From Bubalus kerabau (taxonomy: Eukaryota; Chordata; Mammalia; Artiodactyla; Bovidae), in NCBI RefSeq assembly GCF_029407905.1, contig NC_073634.1:29525501-29589500 (forward strand): a stretch of 64,000 nt of DNA. Reading direction: 5' to 3'. Positions 1-11,109 of this stretch are shown piece by piece (position 1 is the stretch's first letter; each line of letters starts with the position of its first letter). A program made the translations under genes and the position numbers. A model generated the notes under the pieces. The model saw nothing but the letters and a program-made list of their open reading frames with translations. It did not search any database and had not been told where the DNA came from.

Positions 1-638
1 AATTTACTGGAATTGCATTTTAGCAAAAATTGTCATAATACTATAGATAGGGAGATACAAATGGCCTGTTTGCTGGTCATACAACTCTTTCCACATCAAG
101 CAAAACAGAGGCCTCTCTTTTTCCCTTCAGTGCATGCTACCTTAACTCACATATTAATGCTGCTGTAAAACTGGGCAATAATGTTACCATTCACAGTTTT
201 ATAAAATTGGCAAAGAGATGATACAGACACAAACAAGTGTGGGCGAAACACTGTAGCAGAAACACGAGAGGCATGATTACTGTCTGGGATGGGAGAAGGA
301 GGTAGCGGTTAGGCTCCAGCTGCCAAGCTGGCCTGAGTTATAACTATATCTAAGGTTGTAGAGATACATGATACAGAGATATGTAGCAAGAGAAATACAA
401 TGGCACTTAACTCTACTTCTGAAGTTCATCCTATACAGCAGTATTTTTCAGTGCACTAAAAGCAAAGACTTCTAAAAGTAATTCCAAAATAAACCTCCTA
501 AACCTGATGAAGACCCACTATATTAAATTCTATTTAATTTCTAAGAAAAAGTGCATTGCTGTTATTCAAAATTTGATGTTCTGTTAATACGGCATGTATT
601 CTGATTTAACAGTATTATCTTTTGAAAATTAAACATAC
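1..638. other. PREPL intron (partial), nothing recognised
   Basis: AT-rich intronic sequence following the donor of the 639-824 exon. I see no SINE, LINE or exon in it; the next PREPL exon must lie left of position 1. Confidence 0.6.
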
Positions 639-824
639 CTTTAGAGACCGAACTGAATCGTCAGCCAGACCAATCACGTTAACATAAAGTAAATTGCTAT
701 GCTTCAGGAAGAGAACACAATGATCCTTAAACATGTCCAAGTCTACAACTTTTGTATTTCTCTTCATTGTGAAAAACAAATCCCAATTCATAATAGCAGG
801 GGTATCAGCTGCTGTTCTCATGAG
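639..824 (-). CDS. PREPL: PREPL coding exon (residues 324-385, beta-propeller)
   Basis: A 186-nt exon read on the minus strand, phase 0 at both ends. The acceptor is CCACACAG at 825-832 and the donor AAG|GTATG has its GT at 638-637. It begins with Leu-Met-Arg-Thr-Ala-Ala-Asp and ends Ser-Val-Arg-Ser-Leu-Lys, the expected run in PREPL. It encodes propeller strands of the N-terminal domain and contains the MNWDLFF and KHSNLLYVNVIGL stretches typical of this protein. The flanking residues CLIFKR after the Lys are intron read-through. No frameshift or stop is seen. Confidence 0.95.
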
Positions 825-1438
825 CTGTGTGGAACAAAATTAGAAGAGATCTAGGTATCAGATGACTGCAGCATCCAGAGATGAAACCACTGAGAACCAG
901 ACCTTATTAGTCTGCACTGTTTATGAAGAGCTGAAGGAACTTAACTCTGCATCAGGGTTAAGTGTGAACATCACCTTATGAATGAGCCCTGGCTAGCCTG
1001 CTGGGTGGGTATGATGCAGTGCTTAGCTGACGGTCAAGCACTGAGAGCCGGTGAGGCCTTGGCCCCTTGACTGTGGGGCCATCACTGAGCCTAGCTGAGA
1101 CTAGCAGAGGAACTGCCTGAGATCAGTCCAAACTGATCTCAAAATCTCGTTTATAAAAGTTTGAAAAGTCTGTTAAGCCACTAAGTTTGGCTTTGATGAC
1201 TAACACTATTTAGGATAGGGAATGTTTTCCTTTGCTAACCTTTTTGGGTATAGTAAAATATGAAGAGGTATATTAGCTCTGAGGGAAGAGAAATGGGATT
1301 GGTTATACACAGGAAGGTAGCATCAGTTTTTAATGACCCAAAGCTTATGAAACAATAAACTCTTAGAACAAGAAATGTTGATGTTACTGTAACACTTCCT
1401 AACAGCCTAAATGGGGACCATGAAAATACAGGATTTAC
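825..1438. other. PREPL intron, nothing recognised
   Basis: Short intron between the exons at 639-824 and 1439-1655. It has ordinary GT/AG borders and no interspersed repeat I can name. Confidence 0.6.
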
Positions 1439-1655
1439 CTTGAATTCTGTAGGCTCGCCAACGTTAGTGAGAATGTATAACTCATCATCTCTATGTTCCA
1501 CATAGTAAAGGACCCCATGGATTCGCTTCTGGATAAGTACTGGTGGGTCCCAAGGGCTCAGGCCATCTATCAACCACACCTCAGAAGTGGTCTTGCTCAT
1601 GATATTCATGGTGAGAAAACGACTGTCTTTTGTAAGATAAAGGAAGACAAAAAAA
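1439..1655 (-). CDS. PREPL: PREPL coding exon (end of codon 251 to residue 323, beta-propeller)
   Basis: A 217-nt exon on the minus strand. It completes the split Ser codon (AG|T) from the 3825-3960 exon and ends in phase 0 at Glu-Phe-Lys. The acceptor is GCATAG at 1656-1661, and the donor GTAAAT follows position 1439. The product includes FVFLYLTKDSRF, TSEVWLIDGLSPWDPP and HGVLYYVEHRDDELYILTN, which are diagnostic of PREPL propeller blades. The residues Val-Asn-Pro that follow Lys are intronic. Reading frame and splice phase are intact. Confidence 0.96.
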
Positions 1656-3824
1656 CTATGCAGAAAAAAGAGAGGGAGAGAGAGAGAGGAATATCCAATA
1701 AATTTCAAATGTAAGCTATCATTGCTAATGACAATTTCTCACTGGTATTGAGTATATATATTAATTTCTAATGCACACAGAAAAGAAAAACTCCTTAGTG
1801 AAATACTGCTTGTAAAAACTGGCTATTATTTTTTCTCATTTCCTCCTCAAAGGCATTCAAAATAATTTTTCTCTAACATTTTATTATGACTATTTTTCAA
1901 AATCCACCACTAAGATTCTATACCTGCTAACATTTTGCTGTATTTCCTTTATCACATATTTATGTATCTTTCAATCCATCTTTTAAAAAAATGCATTTCA
2001 AGGTAAACTACAGATATCATTTAACACTCAATCACATTAATAGATTATAGGGGTTTTTGCTAAGAACAGGAAATAAACTTCCTGGAGAAGATATGTAATT
2101 GTAGAGAAGAAAAGAGACAGAGTTTTCTTTGTTTTTCCTTTGAATGCATGTTGGATATCCTTTTTTCCTACTTTCTCAGTTTTTATAACAAAACAAACAA
2201 CAGGAATAAAAACCTTCACAATCTCACTAAACTAACACATTTTTAAATTTTTAATTATTCTGTTTTTCCTTCCAGGGCTTATTTGTATTTCATACATGTC
2301 TTTAAATAGATATAATTAAAATACATATGCAATTTTGGATTCTGCATTTCTTACTACACATATTATCATGTTTCCCCACATTAGTTATACAGTTTATGAT
2401 CATTATTTTTAATGGCTTCCTAATATCCTATTATTAAGCTGAATTATCATAATTCTTAAAAACTTAGCTATTTCATTGTAATAAATATAAAAGGGAACAT
2501 ATCATGAAGATAGTTTCCTTCTCCATAACTTTTATAAGTATTTCCTTAGGATAAATTCTTAGTAATAGAAATACTATTTTAATGATTAAGAGTATTTTTA
2601 TGACTCCATAAATCAAAGACTATCCCAAGAGCATTATACTAATTCATATTGACACACTGGATGCCTTTAAATATTGCATCTACATTTCCTTATTATGAAA
2701 GTAATTCATACTGAAAATACTAAGAAATATAAAGACAGATGGTAAGTTTTAGTTGCAAGACAGAGAATAGTCTATAATCAAAGTCATTGGTATAATGTAA
2801 TAAATTACTAGGGTAAACTGTCATTTCTAAAAGACAGTCTTGACAAATGACACATAAAATAGTGGGATCATAGGAATAGTTCTAGTAAATTCTCATTAAT
2901 AGACTCCTCATCAGAAAAAAATGCAATGACAGTGTTACTGGATCAAGAGTATTAGTTCTATGGGCTGGAATAATTTCTCCAGGCCTCAAGTTCTCTATAT
3001 GAACTTGGGGTTGTACAAGATTTTCTTTAAGGTTCTTGTCGGGTCTGAGATTTTATTAAGTGAAGGGTTAATTTTCTTGTTTGGGGTATCAATTTTACAC
3101 TCATAGATTGGTTTTTAAAGCTCATTTTTTTTCCTCTTGCAAAATCTGTTGAGACATTGTCCAAATCATACTGTTAAATGATGTATATAAGGTGACAGGA
3201 CCCTGGTGTTAAGAAATAATTTGTTTCTTATAAATCATTTGGAAAAGTACATCTGGGTAAGAGTTAAGGAACTTTGCCAGATAAATTTATTATCATTTCC
3301 TTCCCAGCCTGGTTAAGTGGTAATATGAGGCATAAGTCCTGAAGCAAAAAGAATTAGCTTTAAGGAGGAATTACCAGATTACTGGGGAAAGTAAAATTTA
3401 AAGACCAAAGTATATCATGGCTCAAAGCAAAGCAATTTAAATTTTAGATAATCTACATGAAATAAATAGTGAATTCTGTGTAACTGATATGGTTAATCCA
3501 GTTATGGCCTACAAGAGGTTCATAAGTGCTGCATGACAATGCTATTTAAGTGTTAAACTAAGAACCCCTCCCGTGTCAGTACAGAGAGGATGTTAGTAAT
3601 TCAGCACCTATAGTCTAATGATATATCTGTGTTCACTCTGAAGTTTGAATATAACTAGTTTCCAATTTTGAATCTAAATCACTTATAAAAGAATGCTTTG
3701 CTCACCTTAGCCTTATTATATCTGATTCCAGCCAAAATCAATGTTTTAACTCAACCAAGATCAGCACTTTAGATAACCAGAGAAATACGCTGAAAATAAA
3801 GCCTTAATTGAATTGTTCTAGTAC
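1656..3824. other. PREPL intron, AT-rich, no clear repeat
   Basis: About 2.2 kb of intron with a short GA-rich run near 1672-1690 and AT-rich unique-looking sequence. I could not assign any SINE or LINE copy with confidence. Confidence 0.55.
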
Positions 3825-3960
3825 CTTGGGTCTTTTTCTGTGTAAAAACGTTCATTACGTTTGTTATCACCAAAAGTGGCTCGATACACATCATGACAGC
3901 GAAGGTTCCTCTGGAAGGTGTAGAATAAAACATCTTCATCTTCTTCATCCTTTACCCATT
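3825..3960 (-). CDS. PREPL: PREPL coding exon (split codons 206-251, beta-propeller)
   Basis: A 136-nt exon on the minus strand. It starts with the last two bases of a Glu codon (G|AA), then Trp-Val-Lys-Asp-Glu-Glu-Asp-Glu-Asp, and ends Glu-Lys-Asp-Pro plus the first two bases (AG) of a Ser codon. The acceptor is CTTTTAG and the donor GTACTAG, a weaker GT site. The product includes the acidic loop EEDEDVLFYTFQR, then RCHDVYRATFGD and NKRNERFY, all expected in PREPL. No open reading frame of this exon is long enough to stand out alone, so it was placed from the protein match and the phase. Confidence 0.94.
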
Positions 3961-4271
3961 CTAAAAGAAAATAATTAAAGAATTATATATAGCCACCTAT
4001 TTACAGTTAAAAAGAAAAAGGCACAGTGCATTCTGAGTGTCAAACAGAAGAGATGTGTAAGTTTATCTCTGGCAATCTAACACAGGTTTGATTATATCTA
4101 ACCCTGTATTTCCAAAGAATAAGATACTACTACATCAGTTCTAAGTTTTGTAGCTATCAGTTTCAAGGTACTCAAGTTTCTAAATAAGAGTTGAACATTA
4201 AATATTTAGGAAAGACTTTGGTAAAGTCACATCTGCTTTTAGCAGATCAATTATGTTTAAATTTCTCGCTC

Positions 4272-4479
4272 TTGTGCTTAGACGTTTGGTCGTGTCCGAC
4301 TCTTTGTAACCCCATGGACTACAGCCTACCAGGCTCCTCTATCCATGGGATTCTCCAGACAAGAATATTGGAGTGGGTCGTCCTGTCCTCCTCCAGGGGA
4401 TCTTCCCAACTCAGGGATCAAACCCAGGTCTCTTGGACTGCAGGTGGTTTCTTTACCATCTGAGACACCTGGGAAGCCC
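4272..4479 (-). repeat. Bov-tA SINE
   Basis: Near full-length ruminant tRNA-derived SINE in minus orientation. It runs from the GTCGTGTCCGACTCTTTG tail region to the CACCTGGGAAGCCC head. It sits in the PREPL intron, in the sense direction for PREPL. Confidence 0.85.
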
Positions 4480-4882
4480 ACATTTAAGTTTGCAGAAATA
4501 CTGGATCACTTCCTCTCATGCCTAAATGTTTTTGTATGTTTTCAAGTGACAGTTTATCTCAAACTAAGCTTTAAACAAAAAATCTTATTTTTTAACTGGT
4601 GGAAAATTGCTTTATAATTTTGTGTTGGTTTCTGCTGTATAACAACACGAATCAGTCACATGCTGGTGTTTTCTAGATCCTACCAGAAGCTGTAAAGTAT
4701 TCATACAATTACGTCATGACTGCCACCTGGCTGACAGTGACTGAAAGACATTATTGTATAAATGTACAAGAGGTATGTCTTAGAAAAAATTCGATAGGAT
4801 ATAATTTTAATTCATTGTAAAAGCATTTCTTTACTAAACAATGGGGAAATTTATGGCAGAAAATGAAAGGGAGGATAAAGTC

Positions 4883-4931
4883 TGTGTGTGTATATATATA
4901 TACACACATATACACATATACATATATATGT
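4883..4931. repeat. (TG/TA/CA)n compound microsatellite
   Basis: Alternating purine-pyrimidine run of TG, then TATA, then CACA and ATAC units in the PREPL intron. Confidence 0.8.
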
Positions 4932-5015
4932 AATCACACAGTGATAAATGATAAAATTTAAAGTTGGTTGTATTGGTAAAAATATCATAACTTTAATGAT
5001 GAATAAATTAGTTCA

Positions 5016-5138
5016 GGGAATTCCCTGGTCATCCAGTGATTAGGACTCGGCACTTTCACTGCCAGGGTGCGGTTCAATCCCTAGTCAGGGAACTAAGATC
5101 CCGCAAGCTGTGTGGTCGAAAAAACAAACAAACAAAAA
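5016..5138 (+). repeat. CHR-type (tRNA-Glu-derived) SINE
   Basis: Begins GGGAATTCCCTGGTCATCCAG and runs through the GTTCAATCCC box-B-like segment to a (CAAA)n tail. Imperfect flanking repeats (TTAGTTCA and TTAATTCA) suggest an old insertion. Confidence 0.75.
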
Positions 5139-5328
5139 GTTAATTCATCTTGTTCTAGAGTTCCTTGGCAGAGACCCCAGGGCAATCTGCTACAATGGCT
5201 GGACAAGATGATGTGAAATTAAAAAAATACCCCAGCCTAAAGTTGAATAAAATATTAAGATGTAATTTATATGCGAACATATACTCTAACTAATAGCAAA
5301 GAATATTATTGCTGACACATTACTGATA

Positions 5329-5394
5329 AGGAGCCTGGTGGGCTACAGTCTACAGGGTTGCAAAGAGTTGGACATGACTGAAGTGACTTAGCAT
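5329..5394 (+). repeat. Bov-tA SINE 3' fragment
   Basis: GGAGCCTGGTGGGCTACAGT through GTTGGACATGACTGAAGTGA matches the 3' part of a Bov-tA element. The 5' half is missing. Confidence 0.75.
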
Positions 5395-5669
5395 GCATGC
5401 CCTGATATATATTACTGATACATTAACATGCACTGTGCAACCTAGACTCTGATTATAATACTTTTAAAAACATGCACATGAATTTGGATATTTAACTAAA
5501 GAAGGGACGGTCTCCTGGTTAAGAGGCACAGAGGAAGGTACGGAGTCCACAGGGATAAACAGATCAGGCATTCATCTTCTGATTCATTCATGTGGGCAAA
5601 TAAAAGTGTCTCAAAAGTGTAGACAATTCTCTTGCTGTTGTCTTTTCAATGTTTTAGTTGGTGTCTTAC

Positions 5670-5876
5670 CAAAACTAGACACATTTGGGAAAGAAGCTTC
5701 CATTACAGGCTGATCACTGAGCTTCACAACTATACAAGTAGATGCTTCAGAATCCTCAGTTCTTATCTTGGCAGCTACATATTTTTCATCAGGAGCAACT
5801 CTGATACAGTCAATGAAGGGCTGCTCTAATTTAAGTTCCTCCAAATTGAACAAAACTTCATAGTTATCATTGTCTG
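5670..5876 (-). CDS. PREPL: PREPL coding exon (split codons 137-206, start of the beta-propeller)
   Basis: A 207-nt exon on the minus strand. It completes the split Ala codon (G|CA) with an acceptor TTTATGCAG at 5877-5885, and ends in the first base of a Glu codon before the strong donor GTAAGA. The product carries DNDNYEVLFNLEEL, then PFIDCIRVAPDEKYVAAKIRT, then KLSDQPVMEASFPNVSSF. The RVAPDEKYVAAK segment is the first propeller blade signature of the family. The residues Gly-Lys-Thr-Pro after Phe are intron. The ATG at 5853 is internal and not the start. Confidence 0.96.
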
Positions 5877-6382
5877 CTGCATAAAGAAAAAAGTAGAGGA
5901 GATAATTCCATAAGATATACTTACAATTTTTTTACACTATATTTCAGTGTTTTAGAGTAGCATTCCCCTTCTTTAAGACGCTACATTATGGCTTCCTTCA
6001 GCATTGACAGTAGCTTGATGTGTGTAGAAAATGGCATTTGTTATTTAATATTACAATATCCTATTCAGTATTACTCTATGCATCAGCCTATGTGATGTTA
6101 CTTGATACAGTTAGTCTAATATTTATAGACCATATAGAACCTAGAAAAGTAAGAAACTGTAAGTGACACTGAGTAATCTATGTTGTGCCTAGCATAGTAA
6201 CTGAGATTTGGTAGATGCTCAAAAAATGCTGGTTTTCACCTCCATTCTCTCTGCCAAAGCTTCTGAGTGTTAAGTATTAATTCTAGCTTAGGCAAACCCA
6301 GATATTAAAAGCTAGTCATTTAAAATAAAGATAAAAATCAATAATCAAAACCTATTTTTTATATCTTTGAAAATCAATACCA

Positions 6383-7678
6383 GCCTTTTAGGCAGCACGT
6401 ACAGGGGGTGAGTAGGTACCAATCACTGGCCCTTCTGTCCTGGGAGTACACATGGACCACCGCACCAGCATACCCCATATCAAGGGGATAATGGCCACAT
6501 GTTAGGAAAGAAGCAGCAAGCATACAAACTAAAAGCAGCCCTTAATTTCTGACAAGATGGAGTAGGAGAAGAACTTGAGTTCACTTCCCCTCAAGAAAAC
6601 ACCAAATCACAACTAACTGTTGAACAACCACTGACCAAAAAGACTGGAACCTATCAAAAAAGCATACTTTACATCCAAAGACAAAGAAGAAGCTACAATG
6701 AGACAGTCGGGTGGGGGTGGGGAAATGCTTTCATGATATAATCAAATCCCAACCACTGGGTGGGCAAGCCACAAACTGGAAAAATAATTGTATCACAAAG
6801 GCTCTCCCACAGGAGTGAGTGTTCCAAGTCCCACGGCAGGCTCCCCAGCCTGAGAGGTTGGCATTGGAAGGAGCCTCCAGAGCATTTGGCTTTGAAAGCC
6901 AGTGGGGGCCTGAACAAACAATAAATGCTGGAAGGTGTGTGGAGAAAAAGGAACCCTCCTACACTGTTCATGGGAATGTAAATTGGTACAACCACTACAG
7001 AGAACAGTATGGAGGTTCCTTAAAAAACGAAAAACAGAACTACCATATGATCCAGCAATCCTCTTGGGCATATATCCAGAGAAAACCGTGATTCAAAAAG
7101 ATACATGAACCCATGTTCACTGCAGTGCTCTTTATAATACCCGAGACTCAAAGCAACCTAAATGGCCAGTGACGGACGAATGGGTAAAGACGTACAGATA
7201 CAGATACACAATGGAATATTACTCGGCCATCAAAAAGAACGACACAATGCCATTTGCAGCGACATGGATGGACCTAGAGATTGTCATACTAAGTCAGTCA
7301 GATAGAAAAAGAGAAGTTTCATATGATATCACTTAATATGTGGAATCTAAAAAAAAATGATACAAAGAAACTTATTTGCAAAAGATAAACACACTCACAG
7401 ACTTTGAAAACAAACTTACCATACCAAAGGGGAAATGTAGAGGGGAGGGATAAATTAGGAGTTTGGGATTAACATATACACTACTATATATAAAACAGAT
7501 AATCAACAAGGACCTAATGTACAGCACAGGGAACTCTACTCAATATGTTGTAATAACCTATATGGGAAAAGAATCTGAAGAATGGACATATGTATGTGTG
7601 TAACTAAATCACTTTACAGTACATATGAGACTAATAACTGTAAATCAACTATACTGCAACAGAAAATACAAATTAAAA
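6383..7678 (+). mobile_element. L1 LINE with a large internal deletion (5' end joined to 3' end)
   Basis: The copy is flanked by a perfect 13-bp direct repeat AAAATCAATACCA at 6370-6382 and 7679-7691 and ends in poly(A), so it is one insertion. From 6383 to about 6915 it resembles the 5' UTR of artiodactyl L1 (for example the GACAAGATGGAGTAGGAGAA segment). From about 6920 it resembles the last part of ORF2 (ATAAATGCTGGAAGGTGTG, then GGAATATTACTCGGCCATCA) followed by the 3' UTR. Nearly all of ORF1 and ORF2 are missing. The 5' UTR assignment is from recognition and is less certain than the 3' end. Confidence 0.75.
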
Positions 7679-7758
7679 AAAATCAATACCAAATTTCTCA
7701 TGAAAAATGTGAAATCAGAAAAATCAAGTGTTTCTTAAAAAGGAAAACTGTACGGTAC

Positions 7759-7825
7759 CTTCTTCATCTTTGGAACGAACCAAGCAGCAGCCCTCTTGAT
7801 AATAAACAAAACCACCATGTTTAAT
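7759..7825 (-). CDS. PREPL: PREPL coding exon (residues 115-136 plus the first base of codon 137)
   Basis: A small 67-nt exon on the minus strand that encodes Ile-Lys-His-Gly-Gly-Phe-Val-Tyr-Tyr-Gln-Glu-Gly-Cys-Cys-Leu-Val-Arg-Ser-Lys-Asp-Glu-Glu and one base of the next codon. The acceptor is CATTGTCAG and the donor is GTACCG after GAAGAAG. It joins phase 0 from the 9173-9295 exon and hands one base to the 5670-5876 exon. It is too short to be called from its reading frame; the protein match and matching phases support it. Confidence 0.93.
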
Positions 7826-7829
7826 CTGA

Positions 7830-9172
7830 CAATGTAAAGAAACAAATGGTTTATTTAATAATAACAATCATTTATCCACTAGTTTAAACACAATTTAATT
7901 AATTGTTTAATGGTCTGACTATTCAAGATGAAGAAATGAGATCTTTTATAAAAGCAGACCTGCTGAAGTCTATGAATGAACATAGAAAAAATATTAAATG
8001 GATACAAATATACAATATAGTGATCAAGATATGGTGTTCATATGTTTACAATCATTGGAGGCATTTCTAATACATAAATGAAAGAAACAACAAAGAGAAG
8101 GCAAAACAAAACCTATGTCAGTTCTCATGAATGTACGAACCACGTTAGCTTTATTTTTGGAACATCTGACAATTAACAGAGATCAAGTGGCATCATTAAG
8201 CTAAACCAAAATTATGCAGATGCAAAAACCATGACTTAAGACTAGCCTGAAAACCCAGTCAATACCTTTCTGAGATTCTTTCCTCTAAAATATGCTGTCA
8301 CTTCCAACTGTTCATGGTTTGATCTGATTTTACACAAAGCATCTTACCCTCTGTAGAGGTGACAGATAAAGGCAATTTGAGAGAGAGAAAGACCATTACC
8401 AATACATGAATCATGCTCTTGTCTAACTCCTACATATTAAATGCAACTGATTGACTGATATGATATTAGGTAGCTTAAGACATTTACTACCTGCTAGTTA
8501 ATGGTGTGATTTGAATCTGGAATTCCTGATTCTTTGTTGTTCAGCCGCTAAGTCATGTCAGGCTCTCTGTACCTCCATGGACTGTATTGCTATTTTCATT
8601 CTACTATGTATGTAATTTTCACGCATAAGCTGTGGTTCTGTTTTCCATTCTTATCAAAAAATTTTTCAAAAAAAAAAATTCAACATGTATGTTCAGTTTC
8701 AACTGAATATTTATGAGTGTGGTAAACACAAAATGGTCAAGCATATACTTGGCTTTCATGGTATTAAACTGTTCAAAGTGAATTTTCTTTTATTAAAAAA
8801 AAAAGTATAGCTAGAACAATCAAATACTTTTCAAACAATGAAGCACTGACTTAGTTTCACTTGAACTTCTCACTAGAATTATTTAAAAAAATTTAAAAGC
8901 AGAATTGGTTGTTTCCAAAAACCAAAATTAATATAATACGCTTGGAAATTCACCTTGGCTTTGATCTTTACAATTTATTTAAAGGATCATAATTAGCTTA
9001 TTCTTTGTTCTTTAAGTTTTTCAGCACATATTAAAGGCCAAAATCAGTCTAATTTGGATATGGGCTTATGTTTATAAATCATAAGGTATTAATTAAAAAA
9101 AAACATAAGGTATTTCATTTGTATCCCAACTGCTAATATGAGGTTTAAAAAAACAGAGGTAAGATATCTTAC
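7830..9172. other. PREPL intron, AT-rich
   Basis: Unique-looking intronic sequence. A short Bov-tA-like scrap around 8540-8585 (GTTGTTCAGCCGCTAAGTCA) is the only repeat I see. Confidence 0.55.
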
Positions 9173-9295
9173 CTCTGCATTGATGATTTCGTACTCTTCT
9201 TGTGGCTGTGTTTCTAATTTTGCTCTCACTTTTTCAAACGCATCCATGTTTTCTGAAAGGGGTTTTTCGTTTTCCTGTTTACTAGACAGAAAATT
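9173..9295 (-). CDS. PREPL: PREPL coding exon (residues 74-114; contains the alternative start Met)
   Basis: A 123-nt exon, phase 0 at both ends, on the minus strand. The acceptor is TTTTTTCCAG at 9296-9305 and the donor is GAG|GTAAG. It encodes NFLSSKQENEKPLSEN and then Met-Asp-Ala-Phe-Glu-Lys. The ATG at 9247-9245 is the start used by the shorter PREPL isoform known in mammals, so this exon can be either internal or first-coding. A second AG inside the exon (GTCTAG) is less likely as acceptor because it would break the frame from the upstream exon. The rest is QPQEEYEIINAE, as expected. Confidence 0.95.
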
Positions 9296-9528
9296 CTGGA
9301 AAAAAGTTTTATCAGTATGATCATAATATTTCAATTAGGAAAAAAAAACTTTCACCTTTTAAAGATAATTCTTATTTCCTTCTCATGCAAATACAACATT
9401 AGATGTATACCTATGAAATAAACTGCATTTCACAGATCTTAAATATTATTTCATAAGTTTAATAAGTCATTTCCTCTTTTTCATTTAAAAATGTAAAGAA
9501 AGAAAATGAGGCTGATACTTAATGACTA

Positions 9529-9645
9529 CAGAAGGAAATGGCAACCCACTCCAGTATTCTTGGCTGGGAAATTCCATAGACAGAGGAGCCTGGCCGGCTA
9601 CAGTCCATGGGGTCGCAAAGAGCCGGACATGACTGAGCACACATG
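9529..9645 (+). repeat. Bov-tA SINE, 5' truncated
   Basis: Starts within the GGAAATGGCAACCCACTCC block and continues to GGACATGACTGAGCACACAT with a CA-rich tail. Confidence 0.85.
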
Positions 9646-9649
9646 CACA

Positions 9650-10885
9650 CATTACTTTAAATGTGTAAGTCCTGAAGAGGCAGAGGTACTAAGAAGTGCT
9701 GAGGAGTATTCAGAAATACTATGGGAAAGCAATAAATGAAATCCTGTGAACACTTAAACACACTTAATAGCCAGGTGTGAGAAGCAGAAGTCTGATGAAT
9801 TTTATAAAGTACCTCCTAAAATGAGAAAAAAGTCGAAGGCAGAGGAAGACATTAACATTATCAATAAATGTTCATTATTATTTTATTCACAGCAAGAGTC
9901 ATGATAAGAAGTTTTCGTTACTTTCTATCTTCACTAGCCATAATTTTCTTCTCTTGTGGGGATAAGGAATCCTCCAAATAGAACGGTTTATCAGATCAAA
10001 TGGTGAATTAAGGCTTTATAAAACAGAACTTCTCTTTTGAGATAAGGAACAAGATAATATATTCATCTTAAAAAAGGAAGAATAAGGAAAAATAATGGAA
10101 AACTAGGGAGTAGAGATACAGGTGAAAGCTAAATAAAGCACTCTTTGTCTTATTAGGAGTCCCTAATAAGCTAAGAGCTTAAGTTGATGTCTGCTGAACA
10201 CATAAATACCATATGAATTATTAACATTTGGATTAGGCAAAAATCTCAGTTCTCAAATTAAAAAAAGGGTTCAATAATTCAATACACCATGAGTTTGCCT
10301 TGCTTAAGGAAAAGAATTCTATCCAAGATTTTCAATGTCACCTTTCTGCCAAAGACGACAACTGTGCAGTGATTTGTGCCAGCGGGGCTCTAAGCCTTTG
10401 GTAAGGACCTCCAACAGCTGGTTAACGTGTATTGCACAAGTGTGTCCATGACACTTTACCAACAGTGTAACGCATGTAAGTGATATAGTCTATATCACAA
10501 AGAGTCAATATCACAAAGGGTATAATCTAAAATTAAAGAATAAAACAGAAACATCACCAAAGCAAATTAAATGGAAAATTAATCATCTTCACAAAGTTTT
10601 AAGACTTTTTGGGATGCTTTATGATTTGGATTAGATTCACACTAGCTATAATGGTCGTGACCCGAGTTATTTACTCTCTACTTCAATATAATTAATGTGC
10701 TTGAGTAACAAGTTCAAATACTAGAGGCTCATATGTTTACCTTTTTTTGTTTTTAAAGTATCTCTAACAAAATCTAGTGTTGATCTTTAGTGAGGCAAAA
10801 TATCTATACCAATAATTTCCTATTATCACCTAAAGCACGAAACAGATCACTAGAAATCTTTCTTGAAACTATAACTTAGTGATTA
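9650..10885. other. PREPL intron, nothing recognised
   Basis: AT-rich intronic sequence between two repeat fragments; no exon or repeat family could be named. Confidence 0.5.
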
Positions 10886-10888
10886 GTT

Positions 10889-11107
10889 GGTTCAGTCGCT
10901 CAGTCGTGTCCGACTCTTTGCGACTTCATGAATCACAGCACGCCAGGCCTCCTTGTCTATCACCAACTCCCGAAGTTTACCCAAACTCATGTCCATCGAG
11001 TCGGTGATGCCATCCAGCCATTTCATCCTCTGTCGTCCCTTCTCCTCCTGCCCCCAATCCCTCCCAGCATCGGGGTCTTTTCCAATGGGTCAACTCTTTG
11101 CATGAGG
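10889..11107 (-). mobile_element. BovB LINE 3' fragment
   Basis: TTCAGTCGCTCAGTCGTGTC through the Bov-B 3' region (CATCGAGTCGGTGATGCCAT) to CTTTGCATGAGGT. It is read as the 3' end of a minus-strand BovB, 5' truncated after about 220 bp. Confidence 0.85.
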
Positions 11108-11109
11108 TA

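Noticed and set aside
615..821. A separate 68-residue protein starting at Met 821
   Set aside because: It is PREPL exon sequence (Met is the second residue of the exon) plus intron read-through.
5611..5853. Start of PREPL at the Met at 5853
   Set aside because: The codon is internal to an exon; upstream exons at 7759-7825, 9173-9295 and 19815-20033 join in phase.
6693..7091. Overlapping 90-100 codon frames on both strands
   Set aside because: They lie in the L1 5' UTR-like and ORF2-end segments of the deleted L1 and are not conserved proteins.
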